Assembly (NCBI RefSeq): GCF_014279775.1
Contig: NZ_CP047961.1
Location: 682,001-746,000 of the forward strand
From: Synechococcus sp. PROS-9-1
Lineage (GTDB): Bacteria > Cyanobacteriota > Cyanobacteriia > PCC-6307 > Cyanobiaceae
Reading direction: 5' to 3'
DNA length: 64,000 nucleotides
The position numbers and the translations under genes are program-made. Positions 33,632 through 42,490 of the stretch are shown here, piece by piece. The notes beneath the pieces are model-generated. The model made no database searches. It was given only the letters and a program-made list of their open reading frames with translations, and was not told the origin of the DNA. Position 1 is the first letter of the stretch, and each line of letters starts with the position of its first letter.

Positions 33632-33690
33632 TGCTCTTTAAGGGATTGTTCTTGTTCTGCCAGCTCTGGAGTCGATCTGGATGGCTTCAA
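33632..33690. repeat. dispersed repeat, copy 2
   Basis: Similar to 31211-31268 (shared GTTCTTGTTCTGCCA and CGATCTGGATGGCTTC versus CGATCTGGACGGCTTC). In this copy the ATG of the 59-aa gene is CTG. Confidence 0.55.
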
Positions 33691-33785
33691 GACCAATTAA
33701 TCCAAGGTCCTCCTCAACTGACATGAATGACATGAACTTGTCTTTTGAGCTTCCAATGGCTAATTGGCATGGAGTGCTCAAGTGA
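33681..33785 (+). pseudogene. decayed relative of the 59-aa gene, 34 codons
   Basis: The frame IWMASRPINPRSSS follows the same upstream repeat as IWTASDLA of the gene at 31244 and then diverges to a stop at 33785. The original start position is CTG; an ATG at 33681 is available downstream. Probably a relic. Confidence 0.3.
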
Positions 33786-33815
33786 TCGACGTTTGATCTA
33801 GCGATTGTGTTATGA

Positions 33816-33998
33816 GTGGATCACGCCAAAGTGCCCGATAAAGAGCCCACTGCGCGAGAACAGATAACCGTTTTTTCAATGAACCAAAAAACACTGCCGA
33901 TAGAGCTGGGCCCCGTAGCTTCGAGACCAAAGGCATCCACGACAACCAAAAAGCAATCAGAATTAATCACCTGGGAAGAGCTGATTGGCAAGCGCTAG
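33816..33998 (+). CDS. small hypothetical protein, 60 aa or less
   Basis: GTG at 33816, or ATG at 33879 (MNQKTLPIELGPVASRPK), gives a basic, Thr/Lys-rich protein ending ITWEELIGKR. The stop codon overlaps the first of two twin hairpins. No family recognised. Confidence 0.45.
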   Translation: MDHAKVPDKEPTAREQITVFSMNQKTLPIELGPVASRPKASTTTKKQSELITWEELIGKR

Positions 33999-34042
33999 AT
34001 ATGGCGCTTGAAGATCACGATCAAGCGCTAGATATGGCGCTT
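33989..34042. repeat. twin hairpin repeat
   Basis: CAAGCGCTAGATATGGCGCTT occurs exactly at 33989 and again at 34022, starting 33 bases apart. Each copy folds as AAGCGC-loop-GCGCTT with an eight-base loop. There is no T-run after either copy. The 34043-34264 stretch after it holds no recognisable gene. Confidence 0.75.
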
Positions 34043-34264
34043 AATGCATCAGGCCCTAGCCACTCTCGGAGAGCACATCGCTTTCAAACCGCTGGGAGTT
34101 TCAACAAGCATCAGCAATTGAAGGATTCCTAAGGGGCGTCATCGTTGAGCTCAATGTCCAAACCTGGCAAGTTATTGGCGTTTTGCCTGCCCTCCACGGC
34201 GTTCGCATTCTGCCGCTGATTAGTGCGCACGTTTGCGTGCATCAACTATGACCTTTGTATTCAC

Positions 34265-34744
34265 CTAACCATCGAGCCCAATACCTGAATATCCACCGAC
34301 GATCCATTCCTCTTCAAGTTCGTAGAAAGACAGGAACCATTCTTTCTTCCATTCTTCTGGGATGGTGAGGCTCCAGAAATTAGGAACGACAAGACAAGTC
34401 ACAAGGTGCCCTGTATGCCGAGTGACCTGACCCGTTTCTTCCATGTGAGGTTGATCTGCTGCTTCTGGAAGAAGGTGGCGACATTGAGGAAGCACAACGA
34501 ATTGAAAGAGACGCTCCCTATCGCCGCCGCTCTTGATGTCAGCGCTTGCAGCCGCCGAGAAGTCTCTCCAAAACTGGTTATTGATGTACTCGAGCACGAT
34601 TTCTTTACTCCATCGAGTTGCGCTGTTGAAGTTGTCTAGGTAATCGCCACTGTCCTCTAAGTATGCGCAAACATTGCTGAACAACTCAACCTTCTGGTGA
34701 TCGCTGAGAGCCTCCACGAATTCGCGCTGCAGATGGAAGGACAT
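34265..34744 (-). CDS. hypothetical protein, 159 aa
   Basis: A soluble acidic protein (MSFHLQREFVEALSDHQKVE, then VCAYLEDSGDYLDNFNSATR) with many aromatic residues toward the end (EEWKKEWFLSFYELEEEW). No signal, span or motif recognised. The + frame over the same DNA lacks coding character. Confidence 0.6.
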   Translation of the reverse strand: MSFHLQREFVEALSDHQKVELFSNVCAYLEDSGDYLDNFNSATRWSKEIVLEYINNQFWRDFSAAASADIKSGGDRERLFQFVVLPQCRHLLPEAADQPHMEETGQVTRHTGHLVTCLVVPNFWSLTIPEEWKKEWFLSFYELEEEWIVGGYSGIGLDG

Positions 34745-34806
34745 TCAGTGGTAAAGACATCCCACCAATTGTCTCCAATCATCAGCCCGGCTTTGAATAA
34801 GGCCGA

Positions 34807-35016
34807 TCAACTCTTTTGCCGAATTTCTGAATTGGGGTCCCAGATCGGTTTCGCGTATGTACCCGTCAACTCGTGCTGTGGTTGCTGAATCCCAAGTTCT
34901 TCGTGGCACTGCCTAGCGACCAAAATTGATTTTTTGTGGAACTCCGTCCAAGGCACCAGTTTGTTGCCATCCCAAATGGGAGGAAGACCCGTCTCTCTAA
35001 AAATCTGATCCAACAC
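34807..35016 (-). CDS. hypothetical protein, 69 aa
   Basis: An ATG-started soluble protein (MLDQIFRETGLPPIWDGNKL, VARQCHEELGIQQPQHELTG). It lies 62 bases upstream of the 159-aa gene on the same strand and may share its transcript. No family recognised. Confidence 0.5.
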   Translation of the reverse strand: MLDQIFRETGLPPIWDGNKLVPWTEFHKKSILVARQCHEELGIQQPQHELTGTYAKPIWDPNSEIRQKS

Positions 35017-35097
35017 CTCAAACTGTCTAGGCAGGTCTTATGGGGTTATCACAGCTGCCAGCCTCACCCACGGCTATTCCCTGCCCTTGCGATTGGT

Positions 35098-35253
35098 TCA
35101 AGCCTCAGGCTTAGAGATATAGCGTTTTATGGAGGTGCTTCGCCCTTCAGCGCTGCATGCTTTGACGAGAGGTTGAGCGGAGGAGAGTTGAATCTCTTCT
35201 GGGGTCGCTTCCTTGACGTCTTCTGAGCAAGCCCAAGCTTGGCTAGTCGTCAA
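35098..35253 (-). CDS. possible small protein, 51 aa
   Basis: The only start is TTG at 35253. The product (SQAWACSEDVKEATPEEIQL, VKACSAEGRSTSIKRYIS) reads as a plausible soluble peptide, more so than the plus-strand frames over the same DNA. The rest of 35017-35374 holds nothing recognisable. Confidence 0.35.
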   Translation of the reverse strand: MTTSQAWACSEDVKEATPEEIQLSSAQPLVKACSAEGRSTSIKRYISKPEA

Positions 35254-35374
35254 TGTGTCTTGGAAGTGTCCTTAACACCGATAGGCATCGGCCTGATCAG
35301 AGCGTGTAAAAACTTGGAACAGGAGCTGGGCTACAACGACAGCGCCCACGATGAATTGTGGATGTACTCATTGA

Positions 35375-35569
35375 TCAGGAGAGCAAGTGACCAAAGGGCT
35401 GAAGCATCGTTGCATCAACTTCAGCCTCTGGATTGAGCTTCAAAACCATCCATAAAAGCATTGCTGAACAGGCCTTGTCATCTGCTCCATAGTCGTATTT
35501 CCAGTCTTTGACCATGTTGACGACCTCATGTTGAGCATTAGTGATGAACTCATCAGTCCATTCCTGCAT
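35375..35569 (-). CDS. hypothetical protein, 64 aa
   Basis: The ATG at 35569 opens MQEWTDEFITNAQHEVVNMV, followed by KYDYGADDKACSAMLLWMVL and a helical end. Small soluble helical protein; no family recognised. Confidence 0.55.
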   Translation of the reverse strand: MQEWTDEFITNAQHEVVNMVKDWKYDYGADDKACSAMLLWMVLKLNPEAEVDATMLQPFGHLLS

Positions 35570-35684
35570 AACCAAATCTTTTAAGCAATGATTGGCTTCA
35601 CAGATTAGCTGCGGTACTGGAGTCGTCTGACTGGGCTGGCTAGGTTATTTTCTTCGGCTACTGAGACCTATCCCGTTGATGATC

Positions 35685-36086
35685 TCAGCGCCTTGAGTCC
35701 GCGTCCTCTTGCAGCAATTGGGCTACCCCATTCCCAAAAGACCAGTCCTCGGGTTGTGTCGGAGTAATACTGATAAACAGGTCTTCCTTCCTCACACCTT
35801 GTTTCTCAAGCTCTTCAGCAAGCACCCGGAACAACTCAACTTTTAATGCTTTACTCCTGGGTGAAGACGTGATTTGAAGAAGTAGGGGTGGCTGTTCAGA
35901 TCGATTGATACCCCACATGGTGCGACTGATGCGCATTCGTGATTTTGGCCGTTCGTTAATGATGTAAACCCCACCATTGTTTGGAATTCCCCATGCTTTC
36001 ACGAAGCATGAGTGAATCGTGCTTTGGATCTGATCGAGGGCTTCTTCAGTCATCCCTTCTGTAATGTTAATTGTGGTGAGTGGCAT
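35685..36086 (-). CDS. tautomerase superfamily protein
   Basis: A 133-residue protein that begins MPLTTINITEGMTEEALDQI; Pro2 would become the catalytic N-terminal proline after Met removal. Two beta-alpha-beta units suit the trimeric tautomerase/cis-CaaD-type fold (KSRMRISRTMWGINRSEQPP; QGVRKEDLFISITPTQPEDW). Substrate unknown. The start at 36086 is chosen for Pro2; the frame is open 13 codons further. Confidence 0.75.
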   Translation of the reverse strand: MPLTTINITEGMTEEALDQIQSTIHSCFVKAWGIPNNGGVYIINERPKSRMRISRTMWGINRSEQPPLLLQITSSPRSKALKVELFRVLAEELEKQGVRKEDLFISITPTQPEDWSFGNGVAQLLQEDADSRR

Positions 36087-36239
36087 CCTATAATTTGAAT
36101 TTAATGCTCCTCTGAAAGCATACATCTTTTGCTGGATATCATCTTATTTGTCGTCTCTATGTTCAAGCTTTCTTGAAATCCTAAATTTATTATTCTTGTC
36201 GCTTGTATTGCCAAACCGAAGTTTAGTTTTGCTTGGTTC

Positions 36240-36425
36240 TTATTCTCCTTCTTCAACTTTGGGGTTTTCTGCTGTCCATGCTCGCTCGAGTGCATTTACC
36301 TTTGCATTTCTTTCAGTAGACTCAACAATGACGTTGAGGTTGCGCTTGGCAAGGATCAAGCGAACGAGAGAAACCAAGAACCAGTATGCGGTCGCAATAA
36401 GCACACTGAAGTAGACGAAACGCAT
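36240..36425 (-). CDS. single-span membrane protein, 61 aa
   Basis: The ATG at 36425 opens MRFVYFSVLIATAYWFLVSL, one membrane span, then a charged helical tail (RNLNVIVESTERNAKVNALE). N-in or N-out orientation cannot be told. No family recognised. Confidence 0.55.
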   Translation of the reverse strand: MRFVYFSVLIATAYWFLVSLVRLILAKRNLNVIVESTERNAKVNALERAWTAENPKVEEGE

Positions 36426-36525
36426 TCTCCCTCCATCCGTAATCAATCAGATTTTAAGGGGACTGTGTGGGGCATTGCGGCCCAGCTAAGCCGTTTTGTT
36501 GCATGTTGCTTGAGAACCGTCTCCC

Positions 36526-36876
36526 TTGACCAACGCCTTGGTGACGAGTTTGATAGAGCACTTTGTGATGGCAGCGATGCAGGACGATGCTCTTAAAGCG
36601 TTGATCTCTGATTTGGGAGAGGGGATCGTGATTGATCCAGAGCTGCTTGAGGGTTGCTCGGTTGCCGCCCATGACCTCGACGACATGGATGCTGTTCAAG
36701 CTGCTGAGGTTGCAGCTCATGTGTTTCTCACAATGTTTGAAACCAAGGTTTTGGAGCAGACCGGTGAGAGTGCAGAGCCTGAAGAGGGTGAATGGTCTGG
36801 CTTCGTCAATGGGTTTCGCTTTGTCATTGAACGCGATGGAGATGGTGACCTTGTGGTTGATTTCAGTGATGCTTGA
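36526..36876 (+). CDS. hypothetical acidic protein, 116 aa
   Basis: A helical acidic N-terminal part (AAMQDDALKALISDLGEGIV, DDMDAVQAAEVAAHVFLTMF) is followed by a short beta hairpin (GFVNGFRFVIERDGDGDLVV). TTG at 36526 is the first start; GTG at 36541 or ATG at 36568 are alternatives. No family recognised. Confidence 0.6.
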   Translation: MTNALVTSLIEHFVMAAMQDDALKALISDLGEGIVIDPELLEGCSVAAHDLDDMDAVQAAEVAAHVFLTMFETKVLEQTGESAEPEEGEWSGFVNGFRFVIERDGDGDLVVDFSDA

Positions 36877-36936
36877 GGTTGAGCCCAACGGCGCGTCAGA
36901 GTTCGTCTATGACAGCTAGAGCCTCAAGGACGTGGC

Positions 36937-37089
36937 ATGCGGATTGAGAAAGTTGAGCAGGTTGCTGCCTTGATCATTACGGCCGGACTCGTGCTTGGAA
37001 ATTTTGTGATGTTCACTCCATGGAGGAATGACCAAGATCCTCGCAATCACCAAGCGCCTCCGCTTCAGTCACAGTCTGAGCGACCTTGA
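36937..37089 (+). CDS. single-span membrane protein, 50 aa
   Basis: ATG at 36937, 60 bases after the acidic protein gene. MRIEKVEQVAALIITAGLVL leads into one span, then a polar, Gln/Pro-rich tail. Frame and composition are convincing although it is short. Function unknown. Confidence 0.55.
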   Translation: MRIEKVEQVAALIITAGLVLGNFVMFTPWRNDQDPRNHQAPPLQSQSERP

Positions 37090-37195
37090 TTCCGATCTGA
37101 TGATTGGGATTGGTGCTGAAGGTTTGGCACGCGCTGCAGCGCGTTGTGATCACGGCTAGAAACCTATATGCTCTGAGTTCTGGGAGATTGAACTT

Positions 37196-37327
37196 TTGGG
37201 AGATTACACAGTTGCCATTCTTGCCACCATTGGCCTCGTAATTGTTTTTACTGTTCCTGTTGTTTGGCAGTTTTTGCAGCCCAACGATGACGATTTTGGC
37301 GATATCAGTAAAAAGCCAAGGCAATAA
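37196..37327 (+). CDS. single-span membrane protein, 43 aa
   Basis: A TTG start gives GDYTVAILATIGLVIVFTVP, one span, then an acidic and basic tail (NDDDFGDISKKPRQ). The frame is open eleven codons upstream (CSEFWEIELLGDY) without a better start codon. Function unknown. Confidence 0.5.
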   Translation: MGDYTVAILATIGLVIVFTVPVVWQFLQPNDDDFGDISKKPRQ

Positions 37328-37425
37328 TATTAATAATGGTTTATGCGATATGAATGTTGATATTCTTGTCTTCGATTCTCAATTTTCTCTATTTAGCAGC
37401 AACTGATTCCGTTTGCTCCAACTTG

Positions 37426-37647
37426 TTAGTTTTCTTTTTCGGAATCGTTTGACACTCTCTCTTCTGGGGTTAGATATTCTTTAATGATTGGGGATTCTTC
37501 GCCTGCTTCCAGGGCCTTAATATCTCGTTCGATGTTGTCGATGAAGAGTGTGTTCCCATTCGCTTTGGCAATGCTTAGTACTTTCTTTAATCCCTCTAGC
37601 AGTTGCTCGTAGTCGCTCACGGATCTTTTCTGGCTATCGCTGAGCAT
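37426..37647 (-). CDS. hypothetical helical protein, 73 aa
   Basis: The ATG at 37647 opens MLSDSQKRSVSDYEQLLEGL and continues as charged helices to an acidic end (TPEERVSNDSEKEN). The longer frame to 37827 (QFVPAITDWHRCKGALPN) is less convincing but may be the remnant of a longer protein. No family recognised. Confidence 0.55.
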   Translation of the reverse strand: MLSDSQKRSVSDYEQLLEGLKKVLSIAKANGNTLFIDNIERDIKALEAGEESPIIKEYLTPEERVSNDSEKEN

Positions 37648-37834
37648 TGATGAACATTTGGCTTCAGAGCCTTCGTGATTACAGCCATACAGCTTTGGAT
37701 GCTTTTGCTGGTTTGGCAATGCGCCTTTACACCGATGCCAGTCGGTGATGGCTGGCACAAACTGTAGATATTGAGATCGGAGGCGCTTTGACAGACGACA
37801 CTCCACCTGAGTTTGCAGCCGAAGCAAGCTGACC

Positions 37835-37860
37835 TCAAATCCCTGGAAACAGGGATTTGA
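37835..37860. repeat. perfect 11-bp hairpin with GAAA loop
   Basis: TCAAATCCCTG (37835-37845), GAAA, then CAGGGATTTGA (37850-37860). A perfect palindromic stem with a stable tetraloop and no T-run. It lies 80 bases upstream of the 37940 gene, so it could be a leader element or a relic of a mobile repeat. Confidence 0.7.
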
Positions 37861-37939
37861 CCGGCATCAATCACTGAGCTCGGCTGTCGTTTCATTGAGA
37901 GGGCGGCCTGCTTACGTTTCCGAAATTTGGAGAATCTTC

Positions 37940-38239
37940 ATGAACAAAGCTGCGATGACCACCTCCCAGACTCAGCCTTCCCTGATGTCCGTTGGAGCGG
38001 CCTCTGAATGTCGTTCGCGAAATGATCGTCAAACGTATTTTTCGATCACGAGAAGCCTGGTTCAAGCTCAGTTCAAGCTTGATGATCGGGAGTTGTCTCG
38101 TCGCCTGTGGCAGGAGGTTGCCGACCGTGATCTTGAAGTTGGTCGGATTATTAATCTGATGTATGGATGTTGGTTCCACCAGGATGAGGATGAAATGATT
38201 GAAGTTGATCATCGCCATCTTTCGTTATTTGTTGACTAG
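37940..38239 (+). CDS. hypothetical protein, 99 aa
   Basis: The ATG at 37940 opens MNKAAMTTSQTQPSLMSVGA. The C-terminal half is helical (SLVQAQFKLDDRELSRRLWQ, DLEVGRIINLMYGCWFHQDE). The antisense frame over the same DNA is rejected. Followed by a terminator. No family recognised. Confidence 0.6.
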   Translation: MNKAAMTTSQTQPSLMSVGAASECRSRNDRQTYFSITRSLVQAQFKLDDRELSRRLWQEVADRDLEVGRIINLMYGCWFHQDEDEMIEVDHRHLSLFVD

Positions 38240-38251
38240 CTTTATGGCCTT

Positions 38252-38272
38252 AGTCCTAATAGGGACTTTTAT
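38252..38272 (+). terminator. Rho-independent terminator
   Basis: AGTCC (38252-38256) pairs with GGACT (38263-38267), followed by TTTATCC. Short stem, 13 bases after the stop of the previous gene. Confidence 0.55.
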
Positions 38273-38405
38273 CCATTGGCTTGATAATTTCTCGGCTTTA
38301 AACCGTCGCGGTTTGTTCGTGTGGATGAATATTTATCTGTATTGATTTGCCTTGATCTTGTGTGCTCCCTTGCCGCGGTAGCGTCATTGAAGCTTTTGTG
38401 CCGTG

Positions 38406-38651
38406 ATGGTGTCACATCGTTCTGCTTTATTCTTATCAATTAATAGCTTCTTGATTAAGATCGGGATTTATTGGATTGCAGAGTTGGTTGTTTGTCAGCT
38501 AGATAGAAGTAGGCTTATTTGCAAACTTATTGGTAAGGGATTCTTGCCTTGTGTTGTTAGCTTTGCAATTATGGATTTCATCGTTTTGCCCCAGATACGC
38601 AATGCCCTGAAGCGTAGGAGACACCGACTTGATTCAAAAGAGAAAATATAA
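38406..38651 (+). CDS. membrane protein, 81 aa
   Basis: Two hydrophobic segments (ALFLSINSFLIKIGIYWIAE and FLPCVVSFAIMDFIVLPQ) with a basic C-terminus (LKRRRHRLDSKEK). The ATG at 38406 is preferred over the GTG at 38403. No family recognised. Confidence 0.5.
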   Translation: MVSHRSALFLSINSFLIKIGIYWIAELVVCQLDRSRLICKLIGKGFLPCVVSFAIMDFIVLPQIRNALKRRRHRLDSKEKI

Positions 38652-38798
38652 GGTGATGATTCCCGGCTTGTATTAGATGAATGAGCTAGAAATCATTTTT
38701 GGTATTTTGCACACCTTTTTCTCGTCTTGATTATTCGATGTATCCAAGATTGAATAACGGATATCTTTTGTGTAATCGTCTAAATCTTTGCGGCCGAG

Positions 38799-39074
38799 CT
38801 AGGCACATCTTTGCTGATGATGAGATTGGGTGGTTGCATATCGCCGACCTGCTCTATGGGCCTCGCTTACGGATCTGAAGTTCCCGACGTGGTCGTAATG
38901 AACGCCATTTGTCGTTGCAGAGACTGAATAGAGGCTTGATGTAACCTTTTGAACACACCAGTGCATGAAGCAGGATGGTCCGTTTTCGAGGGAATTCATT
39001 GTGTTTGCGACCTTGAATGTGTTGAAAGTAAGATAGTATTCTTTGGTTGAGGCCCCTCCTTCACGAAAGTCCAT
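38799..39074 (-). CDS. hypothetical protein, 91 aa (uncertain)
   Basis: The C-terminal half (SLYSVSATTNGVHYDHVGNF, SVSEAHRAGRRYATTQ) reads like a small beta domain followed by a helix. The N-terminal half is less clear. No family recognised and no context support. Confidence 0.4.
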   Translation of the reverse strand: MDFREGGASTKEYYLTFNTFKVANTMNSLENGPSCFMHWCVQKVTSSLYSVSATTNGVHYDHVGNFRSVSEAHRAGRRYATTQSHHQQRCA

Positions 39075-39248
39075 TCGGCTTAAGTTTCTCTTTAGAATTG
39101 CCGGCGATGTTCGTTGTTTGCCTTGTGTGCATGCGGCCCTATTGCTGACAATGCTGTTTCAGATTTAGTTCTTCTATGGCGTGCTCGTTTCCATACTGCC
39201 TAAATCCCATTGACCTCATCATTGTTTGGCGCTGCTTAGGTTTTTCCC

Positions 39249-39464
39249 ATGGCTCTTGATCAACTCAAGGCTTTTCTCATCAAGATGCAAGATGACGAGG
39301 GTCTGAAATCCACTGTTCTTTCGGCATCAACAGCGGATGATGTAGCAAAAATTGCTGCCAAGCTTGGTTATGAGTTTTCTGGAGATGAGTTGCTACGTCA
39401 ATCGGGGAAAAAAGTGGGACGTGTGACCGTCTCTAAGCAAGAAACGCCCGGTGAATACAATTAG
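39249..39464 (+). CDS. Nif11-like leader-peptide family protein
   Basis: A 71-residue protein with the Nif11 helical domain (LDQLKAFLIKMQDDEGLKST, then ADDVAKIAAKLGYEFSGDEL), followed by a short basic core-like end (GKKVGRVTVSKQETPGEYN). Nif11-type leaders can precede lanthipeptide cores in picocyanobacteria. Here there is no Gly-Gly cleavage motif, no Cys-rich core and no synthetase nearby, so it is probably a stand-alone Nif11 protein. Confidence 0.75.
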   Translation: MALDQLKAFLIKMQDDEGLKSTVLSASTADDVAKIAAKLGYEFSGDELLRQSGKKVGRVTVSKQETPGEYN

Positions 39465-39489
39465 TTGAGCGTTGAATTGATGCACTTAT

Positions 39490-39741
39490 TTATTCTATCG
39501 GCTCTCTATCGATGCTGATTTCAAATTCAATCCCGAATCGATGTGCTGTAGACCTAAATCGTTTTGCTAGTTCAATAAATAATCTTTTGACCAATTCATC
39601 GTCAAATTCATAAATCTCTAAATTTGCTGTTTTTGACATCGCTTGTAGATCTTCAATCAATTTTTCTACTCTTGTTGAAAATACTTTTCCAAACCGAGCT
39701 CGTTTTTCTGTTGACGAATTGAAATCAGGCACATTTGTCAT
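39490..39741 (-). CDS. hypothetical helical protein, 83 aa
   Basis: A charged helical protein (KVFSTRVEKLIEDLQAMSKT, DDELVKRLFIELAKRFRSTA) ending in an acidic strand (FGIEFEISIDREPIE). Convergent with the Nif11 gene, 25 bases apart. No family recognised. The 269 bases beyond it, up to the gap stop, hold nothing recognisable. Confidence 0.6.
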   Translation of the reverse strand: MTNVPDFNSSTEKRARFGKVFSTRVEKLIEDLQAMSKTANLEIYEFDDELVKRLFIELAKRFRSTAHRFGIEFEISIDREPIE

Positions 39742-40010
39742 GGTGTGTTCTCAATCCTCACGGTGCTCAATGGCTAGTTTTGCATGTTTTGTGTTAATTC
39801 GTGCTCTTCGGGCCGATATCTTTTTGAAATATCTCTAGCTTGCACAAATTCATGGGATTATCTTTTGTCTTTTAGTATTTGAGAATTGTTTGAGAAGGTT
39901 TGTGTTGATGCTCGCTGAGGTTTTGAGATATCCCGTTTCAACTAGTCATTCCAGTTTGATTTGAAATGGTGCTTTAATCGACTGGAATGATTGTTTTGGC
40001 CTGTATAAAG

Positions 40011-41042
<1,032 letters not shown>

Positions 41043-41149
41043 TTATAGGTGCTGTGCATCCCTTTGCCTCTCTGCATTTGAGGATGCTCACATGTGATTG
41101 AGTATTGTCACTCAGTATTGGCATCTTTGAAGTTAGCCTGTTGCTGTTT

Positions 41150-41806
41150 TCAGCGATTACAAGGTTGCTTTGATGTCACGACAACTTTATCGCCAAGATT
41201 GATACTCCTTATGAGTTTGTTGATATCTTTGTTTTGCATATTGATGCAGCCACCTGTAATGCTTTGCCCGATTCGTGTTTCATCATTTGTTCCATGAATT
41301 GCAAAGCTATACCATCGGTAAATTCCATCATATTTATTAAAAGTAAATGGCTGTGGTGTTGAAGGTACTGGGGTTAGGCTGATATACCCTGATCCATATT
41401 CACCTGTTTCTCCATCACCTTTAAAGTCTATGGAGTTCATATTATTGAATAAATTTTCTGACAGATAGCTTTTGGTTTTTCCTGATTGCTGGATCAGTGC
41501 TTCATCCATTTCGAATCTGTCTTGACTCATGATCGCATTGACTTTGAAGGTGCCGAGTGGTGTAACACCCTCCACAAATGTGCTGCCTATGCATCCAACA
41601 CCATTCTTCCCATATCCCACCTCAAACACCATCTCTTTGCCTTCGTTTGCAGTGGTCCCTTTGCTCTCTTGTGGCGTCACTTGATTGAGTTCGATCTTGA
41701 TGGGCCCCTCTGCTTGTGAGGAGACCTTTGTCGTTTTCGGTTGCTGCATGCATCCTGAAAGCATGAGAGCTGATGCCGTGACCATCAGCATCTGTGCTAC
41801 ACGCAT
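41150..41806 (-). CDS. L,D-transpeptidase (YkuD domain) lipoprotein
   Basis: A 218-residue protein with a lipoprotein signal (MVTASALMLSGC, lipobox Cys at about residue 19) and a C-terminal YkuD catalytic motif HGTNDETRIGQSITGGCINM (about 175-194), with the nucleophilic Cys and its His. Such enzymes cross-link peptidoglycan 3-3 or attach lipoproteins to it. The peptide between anchor and domain is short. Convergence or co-regulation with gap1 is not evident. Confidence 0.82.
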   Translation of the reverse strand: MRVAQMLMVTASALMLSGCMQQPKTTKVSSQAEGPIKIELNQVTPQESKGTTANEGKEMVFEVGYGKNGVGCIGSTFVEGVTPLGTFKVNAIMSQDRFEMDEALIQQSGKTKSYLSENLFNNMNSIDFKGDGETGEYGSGYISLTPVPSTPQPFTFNKYDGIYRWYSFAIHGTNDETRIGQSITGGCINMQNKDINKLIRSINLGDKVVVTSKQPCNR

Positions 41807-41832
41807 GATCGTTTTGGTGGGTTCTCCTCATC

Positions 41833-41982
41833 ATGGCGTGGTTTGATTCAACTGCCTGTAAAGATGAACATGCTCTGAATGTTTTGGATTTGAAGCTTCT
41901 AATTGCGGCTGCTTTACTTCTTGGTCTATTGGCCCTCACTCAGTTTCTTGTTCGCAGGGCAATGTCGAGTGGCGATGAGTAG
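41833..41982 (+). CDS. single-span membrane protein, 49 aa
   Basis: The ATG at 41833 gives MAWFDSTACKDEHALNVLDL, then one span (LLIAAALLLGLLALTQFLV) and a short basic/acidic end. It lies 95 bases upstream of psaK on the same strand. Function unknown; a photosynthesis-related small subunit is possible but not supported by motif. Confidence 0.5.
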   Translation: MAWFDSTACKDEHALNVLDLKLLIAAALLLGLLALTQFLVRRAMSSGDE

Positions 41983-42077
41983 CTAAACAGTTTGAATATC
42001 GTCCATTTGAAGCCTTTTTACGAAATGGTTCCAGGTGATGCAATTGGCCTGATGATGAGCCAAATTCACTTTTACCC

Positions 42078-42335
42078 ATGGCTTTTCACCTTTTAGCGGT
42101 CGCTTCTCCAGAAACCTTCAGTTGGTCTCCAAAGGTGGGGCTCTTGATGGTGTTGTGCAACATTTTTGTTATCTTTATAGGCTCAAAAATCTTCCAGGCA
42201 GGGGAAGGCACTCAGCTTCCTAATCCTAAATACTTTGGTGGCTTGGGCTTAGAGGCTTTACTCGCTACAACCAGTCTTGGTCATGTGATTGGCTTTGGTG
42301 TCATCCTCGGTGTTGGAGCTGCAGGTCTTCTTTAG
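42078..42335 (+). CDS. psaK: photosystem I subunit PsaK
   Basis: An 85-residue peripheral, chlorophyll-binding PSI subunit with two spans (LLMVLCNIFVIFIGSKIF and LGHVIGFGVILGVGAAGLL) joined by a loop with LPNPKYFGGLGLEALLATTS. PsaK binds at the edge of the PSI core and takes part in state transitions and high-light acclimation. Length and layout match cyanobacterial PsaK. Confidence 0.88.
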   Translation: MAFHLLAVASPETFSWSPKVGLLMVLCNIFVIFIGSKIFQAGEGTQLPNPKYFGGLGLEALLATTSLGHVIGFGVILGVGAAGLL

Positions 42336-42490
42336 TTTGTAAGATCTTTGGTCTTCGCTGTACAGAATCAGTCCAGAAGTATGGCTCGGTAGCTGGTTGA
42401 TTACAGCTATTGAGCGCTTCTGGGTTTGTTCTTGTTATGGTTTCATGCTTCGTATTGTCCATAGTGATATCTGCCAGGTTGGTGCCTTTT

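Noticed and set aside
35239-35436. 65-aa plus-strand ORF
   Set aside because: It overlaps two minus-strand frames with better coding character and has no signal, span or motif.
37695-37900. Transposase or integrase remnant
   Set aside because: The minus-strand frame upstream of 37647 has no DDE, HTH or tyrosine-recombinase motif that I can recognise.
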